Assembly: GCA_008638375.1 (NCBI GenBank)
Contig: CM018038.1
Span: 28,618,753-28,682,752 of the forward strand
Reading direction: 5' to 3'
DNA: 64,000 bases
DNA from: Nyssa sinensis
Taxonomy: Eukaryota; Streptophyta; Magnoliopsida; Cornales; Nyssaceae
A model generated the notes under the pieces. That model had not been told where the DNA came from and did not search any database. It saw only the letters and a program-made list of their open reading frames with translations. The translations under genes and the position numbers were made by a program. The stretch's first letter is position 1. Each line of letters begins with the position of its first letter. Shown piece after piece: positions 11,164 to 22,490 of this stretch.

Positions 11164-11837
11164 CCATATTTGTTAAAGTTCCGATCTGGATCTTATAATT
11201 TTATGATATGAAAATACCAAATCGATCTCATTCCCATCAAAACTCCCTAGAGGGTAAAATCTTTATGAAATTCTTATAACATCACCAGAATCCTGAGTTG
11301 ACTCATGATTTTACGAATCTTACAATATAACCATATAATATTATTTCGTATGTCTTTGATAAGTTATGGTACAAGACCATAATAATATTATAAAACAAAT
11401 ATGAAGATCTATTTAAATATCTTAAGTGAGTCAATTATGTCAAAATTTTCTTAACATTTTGATCTTTTAAATGACTCTTTTTGTTTGCTTTAGATTAGAC
11501 AAGTGTTATACTATCTAATTTAAGTAATATAGCTTCTTACTATGACTAGTGTGGGCTGGCTATTTTAGTTAAATGTTATATAAATAACCATTTGTTATAT
11601 TTGTACTTAAAAAATACTGGTAGTGAAAGCTTTTTGTGCTCCAAATTTTTATTATAAATTTTTTATGAGATTTAAGTTTGTCTATTGTGTATTTTTAAGG
11701 ATTCTTTAGAGAAAAAAATATTAGTTGCTATTTATTTTCTCATTTTATAAAATCTTACGATTCTTGATCCTATCCTACGACTTGATCATGAGGACCCTCT
11801 CATCTATCTGTGGTAGGATCCTGATTTTAACAACCTT
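11164..11837. mobile_element. Probable hAT-like non-autonomous DNA transposon
   Basis: The ends are related in inverted orientation: the left has 'ttgttaaagttcc', and the right, reverse-complemented, reads 'aaggttgttaaaatc'. They are flanked by near-identical 8-bp direct repeats, gggtaaaa (11156-11163) and gggtaaga (11838-11845). The length is about 674 bp and no transposase ORF was seen. An 8-bp duplication suits hAT, but the termini are diverged, so the boundaries are moderately sure. Confidence 0.5.
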
Positions 11838-11886
11838 GGGTAAGACGAGATGATGCTATATTTTTCAAAAAGGGGTAAATGATGTT

Positions 11887-11951
11887 AACTAGAAGTGCCT
11901 TACCATTTTATATACAAATTTTACTTATCAAAAAAAACTAGAAGTGCCTTA
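11887..11951 (+). mobile_element. 33-bp LINE 3'-end insertion with 16-bp target duplication
   Basis: Identical copies of aactagaagtgcctta at 11887-11902 and 11936-11951 flank a 33-bp insert. The insert ends acttatcaaaaaa, the same 3' end seen on larger LINEs in this window. It is an extreme 5' truncation product of target-primed reverse transcription. Confidence 0.85.
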
Positions 11952-12169
11952 GCAATCATGTCAATATATTTCTTTCATGCTTTCGTCATTTTCCTTGATG
12001 ATTACATGTGGGTTGGAGAAATCAAGGATGGATTTTGTAGGGCTTGGCCTTGAGAAAGATTTTAATAACATTTGGTGACTTGGAAGTCTATTTGCTTGCC
12101 AATGAAAAGAGTGATATTGGCTAGGCCTCCAATAAACATGAAAAAGTTACTTTTTGTTCCATGATTATA

Positions 12170-13590
12170 ATTTATATCAAGGATGGAGAGTTGGGGGTTA
12201 GCTAGTTTAGGAGTTTAATGCTGTTTAATAAAGAGTTTCTGGGGAGTGGCTAAAGAGTTTTTGGGGAGTGGCTTTGAAAATATGGACGGGAAAGTGGCTT
12301 TGGAGTATGTTTTTTTGTCTTTTTGGCTACTCTTGGGTTATGCAGGGAAAAGTGAAGCACCTTTTTTTTGTGTTAGCAGGTGCAACAAAGTTTGAAAGGA
12401 TTTAAGAATTGCTTGGAAGATGGCTCCCACGTGCCTCATTTGGTGCACTTGGAGGGAAATGAATCGTAGAATATTTGAAGGAAAGGAATTGCCTTCTTGG
12501 AAGTTGAAAGACATGCTTCTAAAAACCTTTTGTTTTTGGATCAAAGAGGAATATCTCTCGTATGTAGACAAGTTCATTGATTTTTTGGGGGATCTTAGGC
12601 TTTAAAGTTGTAGCCGGCCCCTTTTCTTTTGTACTTTTTAGGGCCTTACTTGGGTCCTTTTGAGTATTTTGAATTACTTTTATCAATCAAAAAAAAAAAA
12701 AAAAATGGACGGGAAAGAGGTTGTTGGAGGGCAAGTATGGGTCATAATCAAGAGACCTGCACTCTTGAGTGGAGAGAATCTCACACGGGGATGGAGTTTG
12801 GAGGACCCTTAAGGCGAGGTTGGGATAAGTTTTTGAAGTACATCTGATGGAAGGTGGGAAATGGTATAAGGGTTAGTCGCTTGCTTAATAGTTGTTGTGA
12901 GGCCCGACTTATTGAAGCATTTTCTTGTTCCTTCAGAATTGTAACTGAGAAGCAGGCAGTAGTTGTGGATTGTTTCAGGAGGAGAAGCTGAGGAATTATT
13001 TGGGATTTTAGCCTTGTTAAACAGTTGTTAGATTGAGAGATGGAGGAGGTTTTGGACTTTTGTGTCTGGTTATACAATCATGTCATACTAGAAGGGGAAG
13101 AGTACGTTTGTGGCCAATTGGGTTCAGGAGTTTAGCAGAGGTGAACTTGAAGTCAAATCATTTTATAAGGTCAAATCACCATATTCCTTGGAAAGCAATC
13201 AAAAGCTTCCCTAAAGATGCCTTTTTTTTTTTTTTTAATGAAATGTGGTTTTAGAGAGATTTTGACTATGAATTATTTGCGATGAAGGCGTCAGATCTTT
13301 GTCAATTGGTGTTGCTTTTGCAAAGAGAACGAAGAAACACTTAACCCATTTATTGATTCACTGTCTAGTGACAAGGGTTGCTTGAATTTCTTTGCTTAGT
13401 ATTTTTGGGGTCCGTTAGGTCATGCCTTGACCAACATTGAGGGTTATCTATACTTGGAAAAGAAGAACGGTGATGGAGGTGTGGCGAGCAGCTCCTTTGT
13501 GCCTTTAGTTTCAGTTGGACCGAGGTATCACTTTTCCTTATTGGTTCTAAAATTTTGATTACTTGACAAAATTTCCATTTCATTAAATAC
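12170..13590 (+). mobile_element. Old LINE fragment (C-terminal RT to zf-RVT), split by a younger LINE
   Basis: Degraded LINE coding can be followed on both sides of the insert at 12295-12704. On the left are weak traces of 'GGLG'-type motifs. On the right is 'KVGNGIRVS', then a zf-RVT-like Cys/His segment near 13310-13380. Stops occur in every frame. The start near 12170 and end near 13590 are estimates. Confidence 0.65.
12282..12717 (+). mobile_element. Younger 5'-truncated LINE inserted in the old LINE, 13-bp target duplication
   Basis: Copies of atggacgggaaag at 12282-12294 and 12705-12717 flank a 410-bp insert that ends in a poly(A) tail (about 12688-12704). At 12420-12602 it encodes the typical LINE C-terminus (PTCLIWCTWREMNRRIFEGK, then 'FLGDLRL'), the same family as 35419-35712 on the other strand. 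The host sequence is itself LINE-derived, so the order of insertion is clear. Confidence 0.85.
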
Positions 13591-13787
13591 ATAGTTCATG
13601 CCTTCATGTGGATATGCTAATTTGTACCAAGGCTTTTCAATTTATGCATGATTGATGTATGTGGTCAGTCTGGTGACTCATCCCGATGGTTTGTTTTTAG
13701 GCATATCTCACTTTTCTAGTTGGTAAATACACGTAGTGGTTGGGGAAGATCGTGAGAGCTAGTCTAGATCTTATTTTTGTTTATATA

Positions 13788-14006
13788 TGTTAAGAGTTCT
13801 TATTTTTAGTTTACTATTTTCTATTACTTCGTTCTATTTTGGGATATACAAGAATATTTTAGTAAGGGTAATATTGTAATCCTTCTATATAATTTATATT
13901 TGTGTAAGTGACAGGAAAGGTGCAGGTTGATGGAATAATATTAGAGTTCTCTTCTATTTCTTTCTTCTCTCTCCAAACCTTAAATATCTATGTATTAAAT
14001 TTTTCA
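13788..14006 (+). repeat. 5' LTR of the old Copia element
   Basis: It starts with TG (tgttaagagttc) and ends ttttca immediately before the primer-binding site. It aligns along its length with 18811-19030, including 'tttagtttactatttt', 'agaatattttag' and 'gcaggttgat'/'gtaggttgat'. Confidence 0.75.
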
Positions 14007-14009
14007 ACT

Positions 14010-14021
14010 TGGTATTAGAGC
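14010..14021 (+). other. Primer-binding site of the old Copia element
   Basis: tggtattagagc matches the initiator-tRNA-Met complement common to plant Copia elements (tggtatcagagc) with one change. Confidence 0.8.
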
Positions 14022-14707
14022 ATCAATCATGTCTTGTATTGTCTCAAAACACTTTAGAAGATAGCATGGGACTAAACAATATCCTACATCTTGCTAGTGT
14101 CATCAACTGTACGGATGACGTATGACATGACATCACTCTTTTCCGACGGATGATTACATGAGTTGGTTCCTCTCTTCAAGCTGGTTTGTATGGTGATTTT
14201 TCAGAAATTTATTGAAACCGTCTCATAGGGTTTTTCAATTTTTGAATGTTTCTTTTGGGGAAAGTGGCCCAATTTTTTTTTTTTTTTGATTTGTTTAATC
14301 ACAACTTTATTTGAGCTTTTGTTGCTTCAATTTTAACCCGAGAGGTGCAACTAGGCCTAGGGAGTTTGCTCGGAGAAGCCTATGGCCATTTGATGTGTTT
14401 TTGATTGAGAAAAGTGGCATATGATGGTTGACTGCCATGTTTGTGCGACTAGGAATCAGGTGCTACTGTGGGTTGGTGTGTAGCGCAGTGCTTTAGTTGC
14501 TATTTGGCTGCTGTTTGTTTGCCTCTTTGGTTGCTGCATTTGGTGTTCTCACTGCTCTGCACTATTTGATGCTTTATTTATAGTGTGGTGGATTTCCAGT
14601 GTGGTATAGTGATTGTCTTCATCGTGGGTGGTTGTGTTTTGGCTATAGATTGAAGTGTTGCTTGTTCTGAGTAGTTTCTTTTGTGTGTGGTTATGTGTTT
14701 CTTTCCT

Positions 14708-15260
14708 ATGGCTTCTCCTGACAATATCAAAATTCATTATATGGATGACCAGGACCAATTAGTTACTTATGTGAAATTGAATGGTAGTAATGACCATCCT
14801 TAGTATCATGTTTTTAAAGTTTTCCTGCATGCAAAGAAGAAAATCGGGTATCTCATAGAGGATCCACCTCCTTCATATGCAAAAATGTAAGAATATTGGA
14901 GGAGTGAAAATTCATTTGTAATGGCTTGATTGTGGCTTAGCATGGAGCCTTATGTAAGTGTCTAGCTTTTTTATATGACCAAGAAGATATGAATATCACT
15001 TGAAGAGATGTATTAGCACGAGCATAATTTATCTCGAGTTTATGAGTTGTATAAAGGCATGTTTAATACTAAACAAGGTGATAAGTCTCTCGCAGAACAT
15101 TATGGTACTTTGAAAGGCTTGTGGGAGGAACTAATGCCTTATCAGCCATTGAGTACTAACTTAAAGGTTCAACATCTCTGCGTAAAAAGTTTCAGGTTAC
15201 CTTATTTTTGTCTAATCTTAATTATGAATACAGTGTGTTCAAAGATTATATTATAGCTAG
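14708..15260 (+). pseudogene. Copia gag relic (UBN2-type)
   Basis: It starts at ATG 14708 (MASPDNIKIHYMDD) and contains 'VKLNGSNDHP', then 'YELYKGMFNTKQGDKSLAEH' at 15035-15094, typical of Copia Gag-pre domains ('L..L..FNTKQGD.SLAE'). Several stops interrupt it. A zinc-knuckle trace (HTEDYCWDKCGRP, about 15516-15556) lies downstream in a shifted frame. Gag would form the particle that carries the element RNA. Confidence 0.75.
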
Positions 15261-15867
15261 TGAGAAGCTACCAATTGTTGCCAATGCCTATTCTCATCTC
15301 CAGCGTGTTTCTCTTACTTGTGGCTCTCATTTCTTGTCCAAGGAATCCTTTGCTCGTCTCTGGTGATGGAAGTCGTGGACTCGTGGTGGTTTTTGTGGTA
15401 ACTTTCCAACCGCGGTGGTAGTTGTGATGGATGAAGTAGTAGTTGTAGAGATCGTGGCAGACATATGGATCGTGGTAGTTGTTGTGAGTGGAAATGTACT
15501 TAATGTAGTGGTATCAGACACAGTGAGGATTATTGTTGGGATAAGTGTGGGAGGCCAGCCCTTACCAATCAAACTGCTGATGGTACTTCTGCCACAGACA
15601 TCTTTTGATATTCTTGTTGCCATTACTTTTAGTTCTCATGCTGACATTACCTCTCAACTTAGCCAGCTCATTCCGCAATTGTCTTCTCTCTCTGTCCCAA
15701 TGTGTCTACTTATTGACGGGGAACACAAAGAAATTGGATGAGTGATTTAGTATTAAAATTAGGGTCTCTACTGCCTTGATTTCTCTCTATCTTCTCTTGG
15801 ATTCTCCTCTCTCTCCTCTTCCCAACTCTTATTTTACTAATCCTACTCTTTAGTAATCAAGTAAATT

Positions 15868-16602
15868 ATTTTTTTTTTTGCTAAGTAAAATGGTATTATA
15901 GACAAAAACTCCCAAGGGGGGGGCGAACCCATATGAACAAGGGAAGGGTCCGAGATCATAGCCTTAAGCTCCCCAAAAAATTGACTAAAGAGTCTACATA
16001 CAAAAGAGAAGTCTCATGGGCCCAAAAGAAAAGGGAACGAAGGAAAACATCTTTAACACAAAAGGGAGGGAATTCAATCTCCTAAAAAGTTCTTCTATTT
16101 CTCTCCCTCCGTAGACACCACCAAAGGCATAGGGGCACCATGTAAAACACACCTTCCTCTGGGCTTTGGCCATGCCCTGACACCTCCACCCTAGAAGGAA
16201 CTCTCTAGTTGAGTTGGAGAAAACCTAGTGGATATTGAAAAGGGACAATAACAAGTGCCACATATTGCTCGCCACCTTACAATAAAGGAGGAGGTGACTC
16301 ACTGATTCCTTTTCTTCCCTGCACATCACGCAACGATTCGCTAAACAGACCCCTCTCTTTTGCAAATTATCAATCATAGGGATAGCTCCCCAAGTGGCCA
16401 TCCATGCAAAAAAGCGACCTTGGAAGGCACATGGGACTGCCACACCATCTTCTAAGGAAAGTAGATCTCCCCTCCAATGTCCAACCCCATTGTAAAAAGA
16501 TTTAACTGAGAACTCCTTGGAGCTTCAGGTAATCCACCCCAAGGAGTCGAGACTGGCCACATTCCCTTTACATCCCTGCAAAAAGCTCATAAGATTGATA
16601 CA
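15868..16602 (-). mobile_element. 5'-truncated LINE nested in the old Copia element
   Basis: A T run at about 15868-15880, followed by ttttgctaag, marks a minus-strand poly(A) tail. The minus frame 16443-16225 encodes a zf-RVT domain (QGRFFAWMATWGAIP, CVMCREEKESVSHLLLYC). Copia pre-integrase sequence resumes at about 16630 on the right. A target duplication could not be placed with confidence. Confidence 0.8.
16225..16443 (-). pseudogene. zf-RVT domain of the nested LINE
   Basis: The 72-codon frame contains the Cys-x2-Cys...His-x4-Cys zinc signature (CVMC, HLLLYC) after a hydrophobic W-rich segment. It belongs to the nested LINE at 15868-16602 and is truncated at both ends. Confidence 0.75.
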
Positions 16603-16629
16603 ACCACACATGTAATTCTACACGTGTGG

Positions 16630-17760
16630 TTAGATAAACTTTAGCCCCTTGGGGTTTGACTTTGTAGCCAAGGCTCACATGTTTGGTATTTCCTCTCTAT
16701 TTTCTAATTTTCGCCCTAAATCACGCATTGTGTTTGCCTATGGTTCTTTTTGGCCCGTGCTTGGTACTACTGATTTACACCCTACCAATTTTGTCCTGTA
16801 TCTTGTAGTTGTTTTGTTCGTCATTTTCCTTTTAACTTATTATCTACAAGTAAGGTCATAAAAAACTTAATAGTGTTTGATAACCTGTTTTCTATCTTCT
16901 TGTGTTTTCTAGGACCTCAAGATGAAAAAGGTGGTTTAGGGTATGAGCGTAATGGTCCTCTACTATTTGGATCCTAGAGATTTCGGTGTTGACTTTTAGT
17001 TTTACAGTTTCTCCCCTCCCTCCCATTACATTTCCATTTGTTTTATCTGCCCTTGCAGAAGTTATGTCAAGTTATTCTTAGTTTGAGTTCTGTTTTTATC
17101 TTAGAATGCGAGCCTTGCTAATCATGCAAACATCACCATTGTTTTTTCCTCGTAGTTTAGGGAGTAGTCAGTCTAATCTCATTAATATTGTACATTCAGA
17201 CATTTGAGGGTCTTTCAAGAACAATAAGTATATTATTTTTCTTCAGTATTTTGTTATTTTTGTGGATGATTTTTCTTGTAGGACTTGGTTATTTGTTATG
17301 AAAGATCGCTCTGAATTACCTATGATTTTTGTTATTTGTATAATTAAATTTTAGGTCAATTTGAGAAATGTATTGAGGTTCTTCGTTCTGATAACACACT
17401 TGAATGTATTTAATCTTTTTTGTATGATTTTTGTGTTGAGCATGACATTATTCACCAAACTAGTTGTCCACATACATCACATCAAAATAATATTGTAGAA
17501 GGCAAGCATCTTCATTTGTTGGATGTTGCTCGTACTTTGAAGCATGAATGTGCCAAAATCATATTGCGTTGGTGTTACTCTTATTGCTACAAACTCATTA
17601 ATTGCATGCCATCTTCGGTTTTGGCCAAATGGTCTCCTATCTCTCTACTTTGTTTGGATGTTCAGCTATTTGGTCTCACTCATCGTATCTTTGGTTGTGT
17701 TGCCTATGTTCCTCTTCTTGGTATTGTCTCCTCTTCTTGGTATTGTCTCCTCAATTAGTC
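16630..17760 (+). pseudogene. Copia pre-integrase and integrase relic
   Basis: Pre-integrase traces include a 'NGLYYLDPRDFG'-like segment at 16945-16985. Integrase follows: 'IVHSDI' (about 17190), 'FVIFVDDFS', 'WLFVMKDRSELP', 'VLRSDNT', then 'HDIIHQTSCPHTSHQNN' (17440-17490). Stops and frameshifts are frequent. The expected 'GVAERKH' block reads 'IVEGKH', so the element cannot integrate unaided. Confidence 0.75.
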
Positions 17761-18299
17761 AAGTATATATTTTTGGGGTATTCTCGTGCTGAAAAAGGTT
17801 ATCGATATTATGATCCCGTCTATAATCATTATTATACTAGTGCAATGTTACTTTTTTTTTTTTTGAGTCATCTTCATTTTTTTTTCTGGACCAGGACGTA
17901 CTCTTGCTCTTGATTTGGTCTATTTTAATTAGGGGGAGCTTTCTTTGCCTATTCTTTTCGACTGTGTCTTCTTTTCCTAGGTTTACTAACGTTCCAAAGA
18001 CAGACAAGTTGTACTATGGGCCCCTCAACCAATGCCAAATCTATTGAGGCTTATCGCGCCATCCGCAATCCCATCTTCCTCCTGATTTGCCCATTGTATT
18101 GCAGAAAGGTACTCGTTGTTGTGCTCAACATCCCATTTCCAATGTTGCTTTCTTTTCATCACCTTTCTTCCTCTTTTCGTTGTTTTTTTTTCATCATCAT
18201 CTTTAGTTTCTGTTCTTAGTTCTTTCCAACAGGTTTGGACTTCTGCCTAGATGGAAACTGACTAAGGAATGAGGAGATGAATACTCTTCATTAGAATCA

Positions 18300-18720
18300 G
18301 TTTGGGGATCTCACTACTCTTCCTTATGGAAAATGGCCTGTAGGTTGTCGTTGGGTTTATATTGTGAAGTTTCATCTGGATGGCTTTGTTGAGCGTCTGA
18401 AGGTCCGATTAGTTGTCAAAGATTACACTTAGGCATATGGTGTGAATTAGGGCGACACCTTCTTACTTGTTGCGCTTTTTAACTTTGTTGTAGTTCTTAT
18501 TTTAGTTGCAGTGAGCCTTGGTTTACTTTTATATTAGCTTAATATAGAAAATTCCTTTTTACGTAAGGATACAAGAGGAGTCTTATATGGATCAGCCGCC
18601 ATGATATGTTGTTTTTGGAAAGGTGTGCTTGGTGTGTAGTATGCGGAAAGCACTGAATGATATGAAACAATCTCTGTGTGCATGGTTTGATAAGTTCAGT
18701 CTAGAGATCAGCTGTGTCAT
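18300..18720 (+). pseudogene. Copia reverse transcriptase relic (N-terminal part only)
   Basis: Traces of the conserved Copia RT start can be read across frames: 'VGCRWVY-IVKFHLDG', 'ERLKVRLVVKDYT', and 'ALNDMKQSLCAWFDKF' at 18648-18695 (equivalent to 'ALYGLKQSPRAWFDKF'). The YVDD box and RNase H are absent, consistent with an internal deletion before the polypurine tract. Confidence 0.7.
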
Positions 18721-18810
18721 AATTTTACTTAATCATTGGCTCGGTCTACCTTCAAGCATTTATGGTCCTAGCTGGGGCATATTTGATCTCTATGCTCCAA
18801 CTTGAGGGGG

Positions 18811-19030
18811 TAAGAGAGTTATTATATTTAGTTTACTATTTTTTATTACTTTGTTCGCTTATGGATATGCTAGAATATTTTAGCAAGGGTAATAAAATAA
18901 TCCTTTAATATAATTTACATTGTACAAGTGACTGGAAGAGTGTAGGTTGATAGACTAATAATTCAAGTTTTATTTTATTTTCATCTTTCTCTCTCTGTAT
19001 ACCCTAAATCTTTGTGTATTGTGCCTTTCA
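18811..19030 (+). repeat. 3' LTR of the old Copia element
   Basis: It follows the polypurine tract cttgaggggg and ends tttca. It is alignable to 13788-14006 with many substitutions and small indels. The first bases differ from the canonical TG start. Confidence 0.7.
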
Positions 19031-19452
19031 ATTATATATATTATATATATATATTTCTATGGGGCTTTGAGGTTGGAATTTGTTACATTTCCCTAGATTG
19101 CATATCCTATTTATTTCTTTTTTCCTCTTTAGGACAATGAAGTTTCTACCTTTTAAAACTTTTATTTATTTTTTCCCCTTTTGGACTTGAAGTCTCTATC
19201 TTTTAAACCTTTGTATATCCTTCCTTCTTAATAGTATTCTTCAATTTTTTATGAGGGTGGGAAAAAGATGAAGGCTCCACATATAAGGTTTGAATGAGCA
19301 ATATGGCCATGTACCTGGAGGACTGTTGTTATGGGAGGAGCATTTTCCTTGGCTTCTCAGTATTTGTAAATGGATTTATGTAGGCTTTTATTTTTTTGAC
19401 TCTTAAGGAATCATTTATTTATATTTTCATGGAGACCTTTTTTTTTTTTGTA

Positions 19453-19505
19453 TATATATTTTGAGCATGGTTACTAATAAAAAAACTATATATTTTGAGC
19501 ATGGT
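19453..19505 (+). mobile_element. 15-bp A-rich micro-insertion with 19-bp duplication
   Basis: tatatattttgagcatggt occurs at 19453-19471 and 19487-19505, flanking tactaataaaaaaac. The insert resembles the common LINE end (tacttatcaaaaaa) with a few changes. A simple tandem duplication with added bases is the alternative. Confidence 0.55.
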
Positions 19506-20290
19506 CATTAGGAAATTCTGAAGGATGAGGATTTCTAAGAGAATATAAATAAAGCCTTGTTAATTTTTAGGAATGTACTTATAAATGGTGTTACATTGTT
19601 GGGAATATCAGCTATGTTATTACGTGTTGGATATGTGTGCTCGAAGGTTTTGAGCCGTTGCCAAGAAACTTGTTTTGAGTGGCAAACTCATTTCCTATAA
19701 AGTTGTTGTGGGACCTAGGACGAAACTTTTTTTTGAAGTTTCAAGGGTAACTACAAGGTATCATTTTGGGGACTTAGGAGTTCTAGTGGAAGTTATAGGA
19801 AATTATCAGAAAACTCTTCAGACTCATTGGAGAAACTTACAGGAAATTTACTTCTCATATTTTTTTCTTAACTTCTATGCTCTGGAATTTTTTAACAATA
19901 TTAATACATGATTTTTTATACAAATTTCTTTATTTATACGTTTTCTTTTTAGCAACTAAAATTTCTCTAGTTATACTTTTCCCCTAACATTAGTAAAATT
20001 TCCCTAGGATATACTTATCCCCTAACATTAGCATTGAAGTCTACCATTTTATGATACGTTTCGATATGAACATAAAATGATACTTATCTTATAATTGTAT
20101 CTTTTTGCATCATATTACGCGATACGCACAATTAACAACAATTTGACCCCTTTTTTTTGTTATTTTGTTATATACATGGAAATTTTTAATTTTTATTTTT
20201 GTTTGGTTTTATTTTACTTCTTTGTAATACCTAGAAATCTTTTCTCAAATAAGAAGTTGAAGAAAAAAGAAAGTGAAAATTTGTTGGCAT

Positions 20291-20314
20291 ATGATGATGA
20301 TGATGATGATGATG
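20291..20314. repeat. (ATG)n trinucleotide microsatellite
   Basis: About eight ATG/GAT units lie in AT-rich intron DNA. The apparent poly-Asp peptide across it is not a gene. Confidence 0.9.
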
Positions 20315-21224
20315 TCGATGCTATTGAAATTGGATATTAAAATGAAAATGGAATGGATTATAAAAATGAACAATTTTGGATTTTGTATTTAAATTTCGAT
20401 ATTGATGAACTATGTTGGAAACTTAGATTATTAAATTTTGGTTTGAAACTCGAAGTATTTATAAATCTTGTTGCTCGTATTTTATGAAATTTAAGTTGAT
20501 TTTTTTTATAAGTAAATTGAAATGTTATTTTGATAATTTGAACACTATATATAATCTGATACAATATATTTGAAAAATGAGACCAATATGCTTGGTACCA
20601 CTTTGATTTTTAATTGTTGGATAAATATAATAATTTATAAATCTAATTTTTATAACAAGTGAATTAAATTATTATTTATATCATTTTAAACATTATATAT
20701 ATAATCATGTATATATATATATTTATAAATATATTTTTTAAAAAGTACACGTCTTACAATACGCGATACAATACACATTTTTTAAAAATTATATGGCTTC
20801 TGAGTTTTGATCCACAGTTTTGACAACTATGCCATTGTAGTGTTTATACAAGTTCCATCAAACTTTCTGAGTAAATCTCCTAATAAGCTTCCAATTCAGT
20901 TTCATAGCACTTTTTTGCTTTTGGTTTCTCATAGTATTTTCATACCAAGTTTCATGCTTCCTCTTCCCCTTTCTGCCGAGTCACAGAAGATAGCATCTCA
21001 AACCTATAGAACACAATAACTGTTATTGCATTTTGTGAATCTTCAATTTCTCACACAAACTATTTCCAGGTCTTGATCATGGTCCAAGACTCCAAACATA
21101 TAAATTTTAATCAACTCAAGGTTCTATAGAACCCTAAAACAATTTCATAGAATGGTATTACTTCTCCAGCAAATAGATACTGGGGTGCTTTTATATTTTA
21201 TTTTTTATTACAGCGATGGGTTTT

Positions 21225-21605
21225 AAATTTTTTTTGGTAAGATAGATTTGTATTTAAAGAAAAGAGGGGGAGGTTTCCTATCCAAAAGATAACTACAACA
21301 GGACAAAAAAATAGCAGCAACCAAAGCCCAAGCTCAGGAACCGGAACCTAACACAGGAAACTACAAAACACAAGGGAAGGGAGAATCAGGATCCCAGGAG
21401 AATGTAGCAAGAAATTCCCCAGTGCATACAAGCTTCCCAATTACTGAGGGAATTGGGAGTTTTCTTCCAAGTAATAGCTTTGGCAACAATAGCATTGCCT
21501 ATCTGGCTCAGAATGTCGTCAACAGGATGACTAATGCTTGTCCGCACTCAGGAATTCCTTTCTTGCCAAACATAATCAACTGGAGGCTGCAAGAGTTAGT
21601 CCTCT
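21225..21605 (-). mobile_element. 5'-truncated LINE 3' end in the ARF intron
   Basis: A T run followed by ggtaagatagatttgtattt (reverse complement of a LINE 3' end with poly(A)) starts the block. The minus strand then carries LINE C-terminal-type sequence and 3' UTR. The right end near 21605, where AT-rich DNA resumes, is estimated. No clear target duplication was found. Confidence 0.6.
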
Positions 21606-21890
21606 TAATATATAATATAGTATAATATAAATTTATATATACAAAAAATATGTTCATTAACATAGTAAAAAATGTAATTATTTAATAAAATAAATTATTA
21701 AATATAGTAAAAAAATATTTATGATTTTATTTATTTATTGCATTTTAAGTTTATAATATCCTACCAAGATAAATTAATATTATTCAATAAATTATAAAGG
21801 GCAAAATAGACTTTCATAAGCTAGAAGCACTTCTAATAATTTTAACTAAACACTCAATAAGCTATTTTGTCCATCATAAGCTAATCTCAT

Positions 21891-22438
21891 CCAAACACCA
21901 ATGTTTTAAAACCCGAACCGTTCATCGAACTGGAAAAAATGATCGGGTCATGGGTCACTAGTTCAACCGTCAGTTCAATCGGAATTAGACCGTGATGTCA
22001 TAATTACATAATAAATATTAATAATAAATAATTTTAAAAAAATATAATGAAAAAATAAAAAAACTCACACTTTCCTACATATGGAGTTTTTTTTATCACA
22101 AAATAATGCATAAAATTATAACTAATCGTAAAAAAGTATAGGCGGCCAATGTATACCTTTACAGAATTTTCGTTGGACAAAATTTTTTCTAGCACCTATT
22201 CATGTAAAACTTCAGTTACTGTTAGAATCCCAGAGGGACACAAAGAATGTACAAACAACCAATTAAAGAAGAAACTATACAAATTAGATGGACTACAGAA
22301 CTAGATAAACACATATCAATTTTCCAGTAACTATGATTCAATTTTACCGAAACTAAACACAACGACCAACTAAAAAAAATAAAAAATCCTAGTCTGGCTG
22401 CAGTTACCAGAATACCTGAGGGAGAGAGAGACTCAGAG

Positions 22439-22490
<52 letters not shown>

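Larger units (their letters stand above)
13788..19030 (+). mobile_element. Degraded Ty1/Copia LTR retrotransposon
   Basis: It has two related LTRs (13788-14006 and about 18811-19030), a tRNA-iMet-type primer site (tggtattagagc, 14010-14021) and a polypurine tract (cttgaggggg, 18801-18810). In order it carries gag, zinc knuckle, pre-integrase, integrase and part of RT. RNase H is missing, apparently deleted just before the polypurine tract. LTR divergence is substantial (my rough alignment gives about 80-85% identity), so this is an old insertion. A LINE at about 15868-16602 interrupts it. Confidence 0.85.

Noticed and set aside
15327..15741. Val- and Thr-rich ORFs on both strands
   Set aside because: They overlap the Gly/Arg-rich region and zinc knuckle of the Copia gag; low-complexity shadows.
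16603..16630. 12-bp imperfect inverted repeat (accacacatgta / tacacgtgtggt)
   Set aside because: Falls at the junction of the nested LINE and Copia; one isolated short dyad is not enough for a functional claim.
20095..20340. 81-codon ORF ending in a poly-Asp run
   Set aside because: Driven by an (ATG)n microsatellite and AT-rich DNA; no domain.
22446..22484. Repeat array considered as a CRISPR-like structure
   Set aside because: It is a plain GA microsatellite without spacers; no CRISPR array occurs in this eukaryotic DNA.
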